Below are positions 52,390 to 62,333 of a stretch of 64,000 nt of DNA, piece by piece. Made by a program: the position numbers and the translations under genes. The notes beneath the pieces are model-generated. The model was not told the DNA's origin, did no database searches, and worked only from the letters and a program-made list of their open reading frames with translations. This stretch comes from Actinoplanes sp. L3-i22 (GTDB lineage: Bacteria > Actinomycetota > Actinomycetes > Mycobacteriales > Micromonosporaceae), in contig NZ_AP024745.1 in assembly GCF_019704555.1 (NCBI RefSeq), forward strand, positions 2,104,001 to 2,168,000, written 5' to 3'. Position 1 is the first letter of the stretch. Every line of letters starts with the position of its first letter.

Positions 52390-53709
52390 TCAGCCGACCG
52401 TGGCCGGGCTCTCCTTGGCCACCGGCCGCAGCCGCAGCCGGGTGATCGCCCGCCCGGTCACCTCGACGACCTCGGCGGTGTGCCCGTCGATCGAGACCGT
52501 CTCGCCGGGCGCGGTCGGGATGTGCCCGAGCCGGGCCAGCACCAGCCCGGCGACCGTGGTGTAGTCGCCCTCGTCCACCTCCTCGATCTCGACGCCGATG
52601 TCCGGCAGGTCGTGGATCGGGAACGTGCCGGGCAGCAGCATCGCGCCGTCGTCCTCGCGGACCACCGACTGCACGTCCCGGTCGGTCTCGTCGTAGATCT
52701 CGCCGACCACTTCCTCGACGAGGTCCTCCATCGTGATGATCCCGTCGATCGCGCCGCGCTCGTCGACCACCATGGCGAGCTGCTGGCGCTGGGTGCGCAA
52801 CTGGCGCATCGCGTCGGTGATCTTCAGCGTCTCGGGCAGGAAGACCGGGGTGAACATGTGGTCGATGACGTGCCCGTCGGCGCCGATCAGGTCCCGCAGG
52901 TGCACCACGCCGAGCACGTCGTCCAGGCCCAGCGGCCCGGTCACCGGCGCCCGCGAGTGCCCGCCCTCGACCAGCAGCTGCAACGCCTGCGGGGAGCGCA
53001 TCACGGCCGGCAGGATCAGCACGTCGCGGCGCGGGACCAGGATCTCCCGCAGGGTCCGGTCGGCGATCTCGAACGCGCCGCTGATGATCGTGCGCTGTTC
53101 CGGGGTGAACTCCTGCTGCTGGGCGACCATGTCGCGGATCTCCTCGGTGCTGACCTCCTCGCGGCCCGCGTTCGGGTCGCCGCCGGCCATCCGGACCACC
53201 AGGTCGGTGGCCTTGCCGAGGAACCAGATCACCGGCCGGGAGAGCGTCGCCAGCACGTCCAGCGGCCGGGCCACCAGCAGCGCCCAGCCCTCGGCGCGCT
53301 GCATCGCCACCCGCTTCGGCGCGAGCTCGCCGACCACCAGCGTGAAGAACGTCAGGATGATGGTGATCACGAAGATCGCGGCCGGCTCGGCGGCGGTGCC
53401 GAGGAAGCTGAGCGGCTCGATCAGCGGCTGGGCGAGCGAGACGGCCGCGGCCGCCGACGCCAGGAAGCCGGCCAGCGTGATGCCGATCTGAATGGTGGCG
53501 AGGAACCGATTCGGATCCCTGGCGAGCTTGGCCAGCGTGCGCCCGGTGCGGGTCTGCCGCTCCAGGCGTTGCAGCTGGCTCTCCCGGAGCGAGATCAGCG
53601 CCATCTCACTGCCGGAGAACGCCGCGTTGAGCAGGACCAGCACTACGACGAGAACAACTTGCCACCCGTATCCGCCCACGGCGGACATCAACTCCCTCGC
53701 AGAGATCAT
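52390..53709 (-). CDS. CNNM/CorC-type protein (DUF21, CBS pair, transporter-associated domain)
   Basis: A 439-residue membrane protein. Residues 1-185 are the DUF21 membrane domain (NAAFSGSEMALISLRESQL is its signature). Residues about 205-335 form two CBS motifs (VPRRDVLILPAVMRSPQAL and VDERGAIDGIITMEDLVEEVVG). The C-terminus (about 345-430) is the CorC_HlyC domain. Such proteins are linked to magnesium or sodium homeostasis and are often mislabelled haemolysins. The ATG at 53709 is used; an ATG at 53688 with GAGGGAG ahead is possible. It is co-transcribed with the ArsB-like gene. Confidence 0.88.
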   Translation of the reverse strand: MISARELMSAVGGYGWQVVLVVVLVLLNAAFSGSEMALISLRESQLQRLERQTRTGRTLAKLARDPNRFLATIQIGITLAGFLASAAAAVSLAQPLIEPLSFLGTAAEPAAIFVITIILTFFTLVVGELAPKRVAMQRAEGWALLVARPLDVLATLSRPVIWFLGKATDLVVRMAGGDPNAGREEVSTEEIRDMVAQQQEFTPEQRTIISGAFEIADRTLREILVPRRDVLILPAVMRSPQALQLLVEGGHSRAPVTGPLGLDDVLGVVHLRDLIGADGHVIDHMFTPVFLPETLKITDAMRQLRTQRQQLAMVVDERGAIDGIITMEDLVEEVVGEIYDETDRDVQSVVREDDGAMLLPGTFPIHDLPDIGVEIEEVDEGDYTTVAGLVLARLGHIPTAPGETVSIDGHTAEVVEVTGRAITRLRLRPVAKESPATVG

Positions 53710-53852
53710 CGACCCGGCGTCGATCGCGGCGCCGAGTCAGGTCAAGGTACCCAGCGAACCTGAATGCCACTCTCAGGAAACGCCCTTTTCGTAACGGTGT
53801 CGACAATGCGGAGCGGTGGCGGTACGTGGCCGGGGCTGAGAGGCTTTTCGGC

Positions 53853-54302
53853 ATGAACGTGGTGGTGTGGGTTCGGGAGGGGGTTTGGCCCGCGGCGGTC
53901 GACGCGGCGCGGGAGCTGGCCGGCGCCGACGACCGGGTGACGCTGGTGCACGTGCTCGACCCGGCGATCGCGGCCGGGGCGCACGCGGCCTACGCCGGGC
54001 TGCTCGGACGCGGTAGCCGGGTGCGGCGGGACCCCGGGACCGCCGTCGAGGCCGCGGCCGTGGCCGTCGCGAACGAGATCATGGCGGCGGCTCAGGAGCG
54101 GCTGGGGCGGGACGCGGCGACCGTCTTCCGGCGCGGGCGGATCGAGCGGGAGGTCGTCGCCGCGTGCGACGGGATGGACCTGCTCGTGCTGGCCCGGGAC
54201 GGCGACGTGGACCGGGCGGGGCCGAAGAGCCTGGGCCCGGCCGGCCGGTTCGTCGTCGATCACGCGCCGTGCCGGGTGCTGCTGGTGTGGCCCGCGCCAT
54301 AG
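53853..54302 (+). CDS. Universal stress protein-like protein
   Basis: A 149-residue protein from the ATG at 53853 with AGAGG ahead; the frame could begin at 53826. It has the alpha/beta layout of the UspA fold (VVVWVREG at the start, VTLVHVLD for the second strand, LLVLARDGD, and GRFVVDHAPCRVLLVW at the end). The canonical G-2x-G-9x-G(S/T) nucleotide loop is only partly kept (GPKSLGPAGRFVVDHA), so ATP binding is uncertain. It lies directly upstream of the kdp operon and may be a related stress function, though the gap holds its own regulatory repeats. Confidence 0.75.
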   Translation: MNVVVWVREGVWPAAVDAARELAGADDRVTLVHVLDPAIAAGAHAAYAGLLGRGSRVRRDPGTAVEAAAVAVANEIMAAAQERLGRDAATVFRRGRIEREVVAACDGMDLLVLARDGDVDRAGPKSLGPAGRFVVDHAPCRVLLVWPAP

Positions 54303-54303
54303 C

Positions 54304-54357
54304 GGTGTGAACAGGGCGTCAACATCGAGCGGTCCGGCGTCTGCGGGGTGTGAACAG
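54304..54357. promoter_or_regulatory. Direct repeats ahead of the kdp operon
   Basis: GGTGTGAACAG occurs at 54304-54314 and 54347-54357, 43 bases apart, in the 126-base gap before the first kdp gene. Their position suits binding sites for KdpE or another regulator. No match to a potassium or c-di-AMP riboswitch was seen; the leader is too short. Confidence 0.45.
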
Positions 54358-54428
54358 ATCTGCCGCCGGGCGCGCGGCCGAGGTTCAGTTCGGGCGTACC
54401 CGAAAAAACCTCGACTGAGGAGTCGTCC

Positions 54429-54509
54429 GTGGCTGATCTCGGCTTCGTCGTGCTCACGGTGGCGCTGTTCGCCGCGCTGACCGTGCTGATCCGGGCGGTC
54501 GAACGCTGA
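54429..54509 (+). CDS. Small membrane peptide upstream of kdpF
   Basis: A 26-residue peptide, [26 protein letters not shown], shown only in part here for length: it starts at a GTG behind GAGGAG and ends at the TGA that overlaps the kdpF ATG. One transmembrane helix is flanked by an acidic N-terminus and a basic C-terminus. Similar tiny proteins sit before kdpF in other actinobacteria as I recall. It may stabilise the KdpFABC complex; the function is unproven. Confidence 0.75.
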   Translation: MADLGFVVLTVALFAALTVLIRAVER

Positions 54510-54598
54510 TGAGCGCCGTCAACCTCGTCGGCCTGATCGTGGCCGTCCTGCTGGCCGCTCTGCTGGTGGCCGCCCTGCTCTTCCCGGAGAAATTCTGA
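54509..54598 (+). CDS. kdpF: Potassium-transporting ATPase subunit F
   Basis: A 29-residue single-helix protein: [16 protein letters not shown] is its first half, and the end reads LFPEKF, the typical KdpF tail. KdpF stabilises the KdpABC complex at the interface of KdpA and lipid. The ATG overlaps the stop of the preceding small gene, and its TGA overlaps the kdpA ATG, so translation is coupled. Confidence 0.85.
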   Translation: MSAVNLVGLIVAVLLAALLVAALLFPEKF

Positions 54599-56244
54599 TG
54601 GCCGGCTGGCTTCTCGTGCTCTCGCTGGTCGTCGCGCTGGTCGCGGTCTACCGGCCGTTCGGCGACTACATGTACCGCGTGGTGGTCGGCGGGAAACACA
54701 CCGTCGTCGAGCGCGGTGTCTACCGCGCGGTCGGCGTCGATCCCGCGACCGAGCAGACCTGGGGCGTCTACGCCCGGTCGGTGCTCGCCTTCTCCGCCGT
54801 CTCGATCCTCTTCCTTTATCTGCTGCTGCGCGTGCAGGACAGGCTGTGGCTGTCGCTGGGCATGGACCCGGTGACCAGCCACATCGCCTGGAACACCGCG
54901 GTCAGCTTCGTGACCAACACCAACTGGCAGGCGTACTCGGGTGAGTCCACGATGGGCCACCTCGCGCAGATGGCCGGCCTGGCGGTGCAGAACTTCGTCT
55001 CGGCCGGCGTCGGCATCGCCGTCGCGGTGGCGCTGCTGCGCGGCTTCGCCGGGCGCCGGGCGGGCACGCTGGGCAACTTCTGGGTCGACCTGACCCGGAT
55101 CACGCTGCGGATCCTGCTGCCGATCTGCGTGCTCGTCACGATCGTCTTCATGGTCGGCGGGGTGGTGCAGAACCTCTCCGGCGGCACCGACGTCACCACG
55201 CTGACCGGGGCGACCCAGCACCTCACCGGCGGGCCGGTCGCCTCCCAGGAGGCGATCAAGGAGCTGGGCACGAACGGCGGCGGCTTCTACAACGCCAACT
55301 CGGCGCACCCGTTCGAGAACCCGTCGGTGTGGACGAACTGGCTGCAGATCTTCCTGATCTTCCTGATCCCGTTCAGCCTGCCGCGGGTCTTCGGCCGGAT
55401 GGTCGGACAGAACCGGCAGGGCTACGCGATCGTCGCCGTGATGGCGGTGCTGGCGCTGGCCAGCATCGCGCTGACGGTGGGCTTCGAGACGCACGGGGCC
55501 GGCACGGTGCCGCAGGCGGTCGGCTCGGCGATGGAGGGCAAGGAGACCCGGTTCGGGGTCAGCGGCTCGGCGGTCTTCGCGGCGGCGACCACGCTCACCT
55601 CGACCGGGGCGGTGAACAGCTTCCACGACTCGTACACGTCGCTCGGCGGCATGATGCCGATGGTCAACATGATGCTCGGCGAGGTCGCCCCGGGCGGGGT
55701 CGGTTCCGGCCTCTACGGCCTGCTCATCCTCGCGATGATCACGGTGTTCGTGGCCGGTCTGATGGTCGGGCGCACGCCGGAGTACCTGGGCAAGAAGATC
55801 GGCGGCCGGGAGATCAAACTGGCCTCGCTCTACTTCCTGGTCACGCCGGTCCTGGTGCTGGCCGGCACCGCGGCGGCGTTCGCCACCGGGCACAACTCGA
55901 CGGCGCTGAACACCGGCCCGCACGGCCTCTCCGAGGTCCTCTACGCCTTCACCAGCGCGGCCAACAACAACGGCTCGGCGTTCGGCGGCATCACCGTCAA
56001 CACGCCCTGGTGGGACACCGCCACCGGACTGGCCATGCTGATCGGCCGGTTCCTGCCGCTGATCCTGGTCCTCGCGCTGGCCGGCTCGCTGGCCAGACAG
56101 CAGCCGGTGCCGGAGTCCGAGGGCACGCTCCCGACCCACCAGCCGCTCTTCGTCGGCATGGTCGTCGGCGTGACCGTCGTGCTCGTCGCGCTCACCTTCC
56201 TCCCCGCACTCGCGCTCGGCCCCATCGCGGAGGGTCTCTCATGA
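54598..56244 (+). CDS. kdpA: Potassium-transporting ATPase subunit A
   Basis: A 548-residue channel-like subunit with ten membrane helices. The four pore loops include [19 protein letters not shown], almost identical to the second selectivity-filter motif of the family, and [12 protein letters not shown] for the first. It binds and conducts potassium into the KdpB pump. Length matches characterised KdpA proteins. The TGA overlaps the kdpB ATG as ATGA. Expression should rise under potassium limitation through KdpDE. Confidence 0.97.
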   Translation: MAGWLLVLSLVVALVAVYRPFGDYMYRVVVGGKHTVVERGVYRAVGVDPATEQTWGVYARSVLAFSAVSILFLYLLLRVQDRLWLSLGMDPVTSHIAWNTAVSFVTNTNWQAYSGESTMGHLAQMAGLAVQNFVSAGVGIAVAVALLRGFAGRRAGTLGNFWVDLTRITLRILLPICVLVTIVFMVGGVVQNLSGGTDVTTLTGATQHLTGGPVASQEAIKELGTNGGGFYNANSAHPFENPSVWTNWLQIFLIFLIPFSLPRVFGRMVGQNRQGYAIVAVMAVLALASIALTVGFETHGAGTVPQAVGSAMEGKETRFGVSGSAVFAAATTLTSTGAVNSFHDSYTSLGGMMPMVNMMLGEVAPGGVGSGLYGLLILAMITVFVAGLMVGRTPEYLGKKIGGREIKLASLYFLVTPVLVLAGTAAAFATGHNSTALNTGPHGLSEVLYAFTSAANNNGSAFGGITVNTPWWDTATGLAMLIGRFLPLILVLALAGSLARQQPVPESEGTLPTHQPLFVGMVVGVTVVLVALTFLPALALGPIAEGLS

Positions 56245-58292
56245 CCGTCGTCCTGGAAAAACCACCAACCAAACCGACAATTGCCACGGTACGGCGTAAC
56301 GCCCTCCCCGACGCACTGCGGAAACTCGACCCGCGCACCATGTGGCGCAACCCGGTCATGTTCATCGTGGAGATCGGCGCCGTCTTCACCACGGTCCTGT
56401 CGATCACCGACCCGAGCGTGTTCGCCTGGCTGATCACCGTCTGGCTGTGGCTGACCGTGCTCTTCGCGAACCTGGCCGAGGCGGTCGCCGAGGGGCGGGG
56501 CAAGGCCCAGGCCGCCGCGCTGCGAGCCGCCAAGCAGGACACCGTCGCCCACCTGCGGGACGGCCGGACCGTGCCGGCCCCGGAGCTCAAGCTCGGCGAC
56601 GTGGTGGTGGTCGAGGCCGGGCAGATCATCCCCGGTGACGGCGACGTCATCGAGGGCATCGCCAGCGTCGACGAGTCGGCGATCACCGGCGAGTCGGCGC
56701 CGGTGATCCGCGAGTCCGGCGGCGACCGGTCCGCGGTCACCGGCGGCACCAGGGTGCTCTCCGACCGGATCGTCGTGCGGATCACCCAGCGGCCCGGCGA
56801 GAGCTTCGTGGACCGGATGATCGCCCTGGTCGAGGGCGCCGACCGGCAGAAGACGCCGAACGAGATCGCGCTGAACATCCTGCTCGCCGCGCTCACGATC
56901 ATCTTCCTGCTGGCCGTGGTGACCCTGCAGCCGCTGGCGATCTTCAGCAAGGCGTACCAGGCGGCCGCGCCGGACACCACCGCGATCGACGCCCACGGCG
57001 TGACCGGGATCGTGCTGGTCTCGCTGCTGGTCTGCCTGATCCCGACCACGATCGGGGCGCTGCTCTCGGCGATCGGGATCGCCGGCATGGACCGGCTGGT
57101 GCAGCGCAACGTCCTCGCCATGAGCGGGCGCGCCGTCGAGGCGGCCGGCGACGTGAACACGCTGCTGCTCGACAAGACCGGCACGATCACGCTGGGCAAT
57201 CGGCAGGCCGCTGAATTCGTACCCGCAAATGGGGTTGATCCTCAGGTTCTGGCGGACGCCGCGCAGTTGAGCAGCCTGGCCGACGAGACGCCCGAGGGAC
57301 GTTCGATCGTGGTCCTCGCCAAGAACGAGTACGGCCTGCGCGAGCGCGAGCCGGGGCTGATGGCCACGGCCGTCTGGGTGCCGTTCAGCGCGCAGACCCG
57401 GATGAGCGGCGTCGACCTCGGCGACCGGAAGATCCGCAAGGGCGCCGCCGCCGCGGTGCTCAAGTGGGCGCGGGGGAGCAGCCCGGAGGTCGACGCGATC
57501 GTCGACCGGATCAGTGCCGAGGGCGGCACCCCCCTCGTGGTGGCCGAGAACGATCGGATCCTCGGCGTGATCCACCTCAAGGACGTGGTCAAGTCCGGGA
57601 TGAAGGCCCGGTTCGACGAGATGCGCAAGATGGGCATCCGGACCGTGATGATCACCGGCGACAACCCGCGCACCGCGGCGGCGATCGCCGCGGAGGCCGG
57701 CGTCGACGACTTCCTGGCCGAGGCCACCCCGGAGGACAAGCTCGCCTACATCCGTAAGGAACAGCAGGGCGGGCGGCTGGTCGCGATGACCGGCGACGGC
57801 ACGAACGACGCCCCGGCGCTGGCCCAGGCGGACGTCGGGGTGGCGATGAACACCGGCACGTCGGCCGCCAAGGAGGCCGGCAACATGGTCGACCTCGACT
57901 CCGACCCGACCAAGCTGATCGAGATCGTCGAGATCGGCAAGCAGCTGCTGATCACCCGGGGCGCGCTGACCACGTTCTCGATCGCGAACGACATCGCCAA
58001 GTACTTCGCGATCATCCCGGCCATGTTCGCCGGGGTCTACCCGGGCCTGGACACGCTCAACGTGATGCGGCTGCACTCGCCCGGCTCGGCGATCCTGTCC
58101 GCGGTCGTCTTCAACGCCGTGGTGATCGTCTTCCTGATCCCGCTGGCGCTGCGCGGGGTCCGGTACCGGCCGTCGTCGGCGAGCGCGCTGCTGCGCCGCA
58201 ACCTGCTGATCTACGGCCTGGGCGGCGTCGTCGCGCCGTTCCTCGGCATCAAGCTCATCGACCTGTTCGTCCAGCTCATCCCCGGGATCTGA
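56241..58292 (+). CDS. kdpB: Potassium-transporting P-type ATPase subunit B
   Basis: A 683-residue P-type ATPase. D311 in DKTGTIT is phosphorylated during transport. TGES (149-152) is the actuator loop, whose Ser (S152) corresponds to the residue inhibited by phosphorylation in E. coli. [22 protein letters not shown] is the hinge motif. The family's membrane Asp/Lys pair can be expected in [12 protein letters not shown] hydrolysis here powers potassium entry through KdpA. Start ATG 56241; the longer frame upstream is a kdpA shadow. Confidence 0.97.
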   Translation: MTVVLEKPPTKPTIATVRRNALPDALRKLDPRTMWRNPVMFIVEIGAVFTTVLSITDPSVFAWLITVWLWLTVLFANLAEAVAEGRGKAQAAALRAAKQDTVAHLRDGRTVPAPELKLGDVVVVEAGQIIPGDGDVIEGIASVDESAITGESAPVIRESGGDRSAVTGGTRVLSDRIVVRITQRPGESFVDRMIALVEGADRQKTPNEIALNILLAALTIIFLLAVVTLQPLAIFSKAYQAAAPDTTAIDAHGVTGIVLVSLLVCLIPTTIGALLSAIGIAGMDRLVQRNVLAMSGRAVEAAGDVNTLLLDKTGTITLGNRQAAEFVPANGVDPQVLADAAQLSSLADETPEGRSIVVLAKNEYGLREREPGLMATAVWVPFSAQTRMSGVDLGDRKIRKGAAAAVLKWARGSSPEVDAIVDRISAEGGTPLVVAENDRILGVIHLKDVVKSGMKARFDEMRKMGIRTVMITGDNPRTAAAIAAEAGVDDFLAEATPEDKLAYIRKEQQGGRLVAMTGDGTNDAPALAQADVGVAMNTGTSAAKEAGNMVDLDSDPTKLIEIVEIGKQLLITRGALTTFSIANDIAKYFAIIPAMFAGVYPGLDTLNVMRLHSPGSAILSAVVFNAVVIVFLIPLALRGVRYRPSSASALLRRNLLIYGLGGVVAPFLGIKLIDLFVQLIPGI

Positions 58293-58297
58293 TCCAC

Positions 58298-59104
58298 ATG
58301 CGCCTACCTGCCTGGCTCGCTCAACATCTCGCGGCGCTGCGCGCGCTGCTCGTCTTCACCGTCCTGCTCGGCCTGGCCTATCCGCTGCTCTTCGTCGGCC
58401 TCGGCAAGATCCCCGGGCTGGGGGAGGACCGGACGCTCATCGGTCAGTCCTTTACCGACGCCGACGGCAACCCGGTGCCGAAGTACTTCCAGAGCCGTCC
58501 GTCGGCGGCCGGCGACGGATACGACCCGACGTCGACCGGCGCCAGCAACCTGGGACCGGAGGACGTGGTCGACACCCAGGACCGGAAGAGTCTGCTCACC
58601 CGGGTTTGCGAGCGCAGCCTCGCGGTCGGGAAGCTGGAGGGCATGGACGGCAGCCGCCCCTACTGCACTGCCGACGGGGTCGGCGCGGTGCTCGCGGTCT
58701 TCTACCGGGACGGGTTCACCGGGCCGGTCACCCGGGTGGTCTCGGTCAACCAGACCGGGGTCCCGTTCGTCAGCACCTATCGGGGAGTCGGCGTGGAGTC
58801 CGCCAAGATCGGCGAGGATTATGTGGCGCTGGGCGGGGTGATCACCCCGATCCGCGGTGACGCGCCGGTCGATCCGGTGGTCCCGGCAGACGCGGTCACC
58901 GCCAGCGGCTCCGGCCTCGATCCCGATATTTCCGGACAATACGCAGATCTTCAGGCGGCTCGGGTGGCCCGGGAACGCGGCGTCACACTGGACCGGGTGC
59001 ACCAACTGATCAGGGAGAACACCTCGAGTGGCGTGGTCAACGTGCTGAAGCTGAACACCGCGCTGGACGGCGTGAACCATCCCACCACCCCTAAAACGGA
59101 CTAA
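58298..59104 (+). CDS. kdpC: Potassium-transporting ATPase subunit C
   Basis: A 268-residue subunit with an N-terminal membrane helix ([19 protein letters not shown]) and a periplasm-facing domain. [25 protein letters not shown] is the family signature. It is about 75 residues longer than the E. coli protein; extra loops in the middle are usual in actinobacteria. The C-terminus has [16 protein letters not shown]. KdpC stabilises and modulates the KdpAB complex. Start codon follows kdpB by five bases. Confidence 0.93.
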   Translation: MRLPAWLAQHLAALRALLVFTVLLGLAYPLLFVGLGKIPGLGEDRTLIGQSFTDADGNPVPKYFQSRPSAAGDGYDPTSTGASNLGPEDVVDTQDRKSLLTRVCERSLAVGKLEGMDGSRPYCTADGVGAVLAVFYRDGFTGPVTRVVSVNQTGVPFVSTYRGVGVESAKIGEDYVALGGVITPIRGDAPVDPVVPADAVTASGSGLDPDISGQYADLQAARVARERGVTLDRVHQLIRENTSSGVVNVLKLNTALDGVNHPTTPKTD

Positions 59105-59115
59105 AGGCCTTTATC

Positions 59116-61593
59116 GTGGGTCGCGGTGAACTGCGGATCTATCTCGGCGCGGCGCCGGGTGTGGGCAAGACCTACGCGATGCTCGAAGAGGCGCACCGCC
59201 GCGCCGAGCGGGGCGCCGACGTGGTGGTCGCCTTCGTCGAGACGCACGGCCGCAAGCACACCACCGCGATGATCGGCGACCTGGAGGTGCTGCCCCGCCG
59301 CGAGATCACCTATCGCGGCGTGGCCTTCACCGAGACCGATCTCCCGGCCGTCCTGGCCCGGCGGCCGGAGATCGCGGTGGTCGACGAGCTGGCGCACACC
59401 AACGTGCCCGGCGCCGGGCACGCCAAGCGCTGGCAGGACGTCCAGGACCTGCTCGACGCCGGGATCAGCGTGCTGACCACGGTGAACGTGCAGCACCTGG
59501 AGTCGCTCAACGACGTGGTCGCCCGGATCACCGGCGTCGAGCAGCGGGAGACCGTGCCGGACGCCGTGGTCCGCGCCGCCGAGCAGGTCGAGCTGGTCGA
59601 CATGACCCCGGAGGCGCTGCGCCGGCGGATGGCGCACGGCAACGTCTACCAGCCGGAGAAGATCGACGCGGCGCTCGGCAACTACTTCCGGGCCGGGAAC
59701 CTCACCGCGCTGCGCGAGCTGGCCCTGCTCTGGCTCGCCGACAAGGTCGAGGACCAGCTCGACCGCTACCGGGCCGACCACGACATCGACGCCACCTGGG
59801 AGACCCGGGAACGCGTGGTGGTCGCGGTCGCCGGCGGCCCGGAGGGCGACACGCTGATCCGGCGGGCCGCCCGGATCGCCGCCCGCACCAAGGGCGCCGA
59901 CCTGATGGCCGTGCACGTGACCCGCAACGACGGGCTGGCCGGCGTCGACCCGGCGGTGCTGGCCAAGCAGCGCCTGCTGGTGGAGAGCCTGGGCGGGACG
60001 TACCACCAGGTCGGGGGCAGCGACGTGTCCCGGGCGCTGCTGGAGTTCGCGCGCGGGGTGAACGCCACCCAGATCGTGCTCGGCGCCTCCAGCCGGGGCC
60101 GGTTCGCCCAGCTGCTCACCGCCGGCGTCGGGGTGACCACCACGGCGCTGTCCGGGTCGATCGACGTGCACCTGGTCACCCACGAGCGCGCCGGGCAGGG
60201 CCGGCGCCGGGAACGGATGCCGGCCGCGCTGTCCCGGGGCCGCCGGCTCGGCGGGTTCCTCACCGTGCTGCTCGGCCTGCCGCTGCTGACCGCGGTGCTC
60301 GCCGCCGTGCCCGACCCGCCGCTGGTCAACGACATCCTGCTGTTCCTGGCCGCGGTGGTCGGGGTGGCGCTGATCGGCGGGCTGTGGCCGGCCCTGCTCG
60401 CCGCGGTCGCCGGGTCGCTGCTGCTGAACTGGTTCTTCACCCCGCCCTACGGCCGGTTCACCATCGCCGAGGGGCAGAACCTGCTGGCCCTGGCGATCTT
60501 CGTGGTGGTCGCGGTGGCGGTCAGCTGGGTCGTCGACACGGCCGCCCGCAAGACCCGGCAGGCGGCGCGGGCCGCGGCCGAGGCGCAGACCCTGGCCGTG
60601 GTGGCCGGCGGGGTGCTGCGCGGGCAGCGGCCGTTGCTCGCGCTGCTGGACCGGCTGCGCGAGACGTTCGCGCTGCAGTCGGTGACGCTGCTGGAGAAGG
60701 GCGTGCCGGTGGCCGGGGTGGGCGAGCCGGCCTGCGCCGAGCCGGCCGCGGCGGACGTCGTGGTACAGGCCGACGAGGGGCTGTTGATGCTGCTCAAGGG
60801 GCACACGCTGGACGCGTCCGACCGGCGGATCGTGGAGGCGTTCGCGGCCCAGGCCGCGGTCGCGCTGCGCCAGGAACGGCTGGCCGCCGAGGCGGCCACC
60901 GCGCGACCCCTGGCCGAGGCGAACAAGCTGCGGACCGCGCTGCTCGCGGCCGTCAGCCACGACCTGCGTACGCCGCTGGCCAGCGCCAAGGCGTCGCTCG
61001 CCGGCCTGCGCAGCGCCGAGGTGGAGTTCGACGAGGAGGATCGGGCGGAGCTGCTGGCGACCGCGGACGAGTCGCTCGACCGGCTCGATCGGCTCGTCGC
61101 GAACCTGCTCGACATGAGCCGGCTGCAGTCCGGGGCGCTGGGTGTGACGCGGATCCCGGTGGGCGCCGAGGAGGTCGTACCCAGGGCGCTTGATGATCTG
61201 GGCCCGGAGGGCCATGGGGTTTCCGTTCGGGTGCCGGATGACCTGCCGCTCCTGGCGACCGACCCGGGCCTGCTGGAACGGGTGCTGGTCAACGTGATCG
61301 CGAACGCGCTGCGCTACAGCCCGCCGGACCGGCCGCCGATGGTCACCGGCAGCAGTCACGGCGACACCGTCGAGTTGCGGATCATCGACCACGGGCCGGG
61401 CATCCCGGAGGACCGGTGGGACGATGTGTTCCTGCCGTTCCAGCGCCTCGGCGACCGGGACAACCACAACGGCGTCGGGCTCGGCCTGGCGCTGTCCCGC
61501 GGTCTGACCGAGGCGATGGGCGGCACGCTCACGCCCGAAGAGACCCCCGGAGGCGGCCTCACCATGATCCTCGCGCTGCCGGCCGCCACATGA
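59116..61593 (+). CDS. kdpD: Osmosensitive potassium sensor histidine kinase
   Basis: An 825-residue kinase from a GTG. The N-terminal KdpD domain has GAAPGVGKT (Walker A) and VVDELAHTNVPG (Walker B). A UspA-like domain (about 235-350) follows, then four clustered helices of the DUF4118 type (about 375-475), a GAF-like stretch and HisKA with H615 in VSHDLRTPLAS. The ATPase end has DHGPGIP and GVGLGLALS. It senses potassium and ionic strength and phosphorylates KdpE. The TGA overlaps the kdpE ATG. Confidence 0.96.
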   Translation: MGRGELRIYLGAAPGVGKTYAMLEEAHRRAERGADVVVAFVETHGRKHTTAMIGDLEVLPRREITYRGVAFTETDLPAVLARRPEIAVVDELAHTNVPGAGHAKRWQDVQDLLDAGISVLTTVNVQHLESLNDVVARITGVEQRETVPDAVVRAAEQVELVDMTPEALRRRMAHGNVYQPEKIDAALGNYFRAGNLTALRELALLWLADKVEDQLDRYRADHDIDATWETRERVVVAVAGGPEGDTLIRRAARIAARTKGADLMAVHVTRNDGLAGVDPAVLAKQRLLVESLGGTYHQVGGSDVSRALLEFARGVNATQIVLGASSRGRFAQLLTAGVGVTTTALSGSIDVHLVTHERAGQGRRRERMPAALSRGRRLGGFLTVLLGLPLLTAVLAAVPDPPLVNDILLFLAAVVGVALIGGLWPALLAAVAGSLLLNWFFTPPYGRFTIAEGQNLLALAIFVVVAVAVSWVVDTAARKTRQAARAAAEAQTLAVVAGGVLRGQRPLLALLDRLRETFALQSVTLLEKGVPVAGVGEPACAEPAAADVVVQADEGLLMLLKGHTLDASDRRIVEAFAAQAAVALRQERLAAEAATARPLAEANKLRTALLAAVSHDLRTPLASAKASLAGLRSAEVEFDEEDRAELLATADESLDRLDRLVANLLDMSRLQSGALGVTRIPVGAEEVVPRALDDLGPEGHGVSVRVPDDLPLLATDPGLLERVLVNVIANALRYSPPDRPPMVTGSSHGDTVELRIIDHGPGIPEDRWDDVFLPFQRLGDRDNHNGVGLGLALSRGLTEAMGGTLTPEETPGGGLTMILALPAAT

Positions 61594-62261
61594 CCATCCG
61601 GATTCTGGTGGTGGATGACGAGCCGCAGATCGTGCGCGCGCTCAGGATCAACCTCAAGGCGCGAGGGTACGAGGTGGAGACCGCCCGCGACGGCGCCGCC
61701 GCCCTGCACGTCGCCGCCCACTTCCACCCCGACCTGGTGGTGCTCGACCTCGGCCTGCCCGACATGGAGGGTGCCGAGGTGATCGCCGGCCTGCGCGGCT
61801 GGACCACCGTGCCGATCATCGTGCTGTCCGGGCGGGCCGGCAGCGCCGACAAGGTGGAGGCGCTGGACGCCGGCGCGGACGACTACGTGACCAAGCCGTT
61901 CGGGCTGGACGAGTTGCTCGCCCGGATCCGCGCGGTGACCCGGCGGGTGCAGCCGGCCGGGACCGAGTCACCCCTGGTCAACATCGGACATTTCGAAGTC
62001 GACCTGGCGGCCCGCTCGATCAGCGGCGACGTGAAGCTCACCCCGACCGAGTGGCAGCTGCTGGAGCACCTGCTCCGGCACCCGGGCAAGCTGATCTCCC
62101 AGCGGCAGCTGCTGCACGACGTGTGGGGGCCGCAGTACCAGACCGAGACGAACTACCTGCGGCAGTACATGGCCCGGCTGCGCCGCAAGTTGGAGGACGA
62201 TCCGGCGCGTCCGCGGCACCTGCTCACCGAACCGGGCATGGGATATCGCTTCCGGCCATGA
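61590..62261 (+). CDS. kdpE: Response regulator of the kdp system
   Basis: A 223-residue OmpR-type regulator from the ATG at 61590, overlapping kdpD as ATGA. The receiver has DD at 9-10, phospho-acceptor D53 in LVVLDLGLPD, and K about 105 in VTKPFG. The winged helix (about 130-223) shows LTPTEWQLLEHLLRHPGKLI and YLRQYMARLRRKLE. Phosphorylated KdpE should activate the kdp promoter, perhaps at the direct repeats ahead of the operon. Confidence 0.96.
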   Translation: MTIRILVVDDEPQIVRALRINLKARGYEVETARDGAAALHVAAHFHPDLVVLDLGLPDMEGAEVIAGLRGWTTVPIIVLSGRAGSADKVEALDAGADDYVTKPFGLDELLARIRAVTRRVQPAGTESPLVNIGHFEVDLAARSISGDVKLTPTEWQLLEHLLRHPGKLISQRQLLHDVWGPQYQTETNYLRQYMARLRRKLEDDPARPRHLLTEPGMGYRFRP

Positions 62262-62333
62262 GCTTTCCGCTACATCTCTGCGCGAACAGGCCGATTGGTC
62301 AAAGGACGGTCCTGTACGGCAGAGGAGAGCGGC

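Noticed and set aside
54303..54428. Potassium-related riboswitch (c-di-AMP type) ahead of kdp
   Set aside because: The leader is only 126 bases and lacks the conserved paired elements; only two direct repeats are seen.
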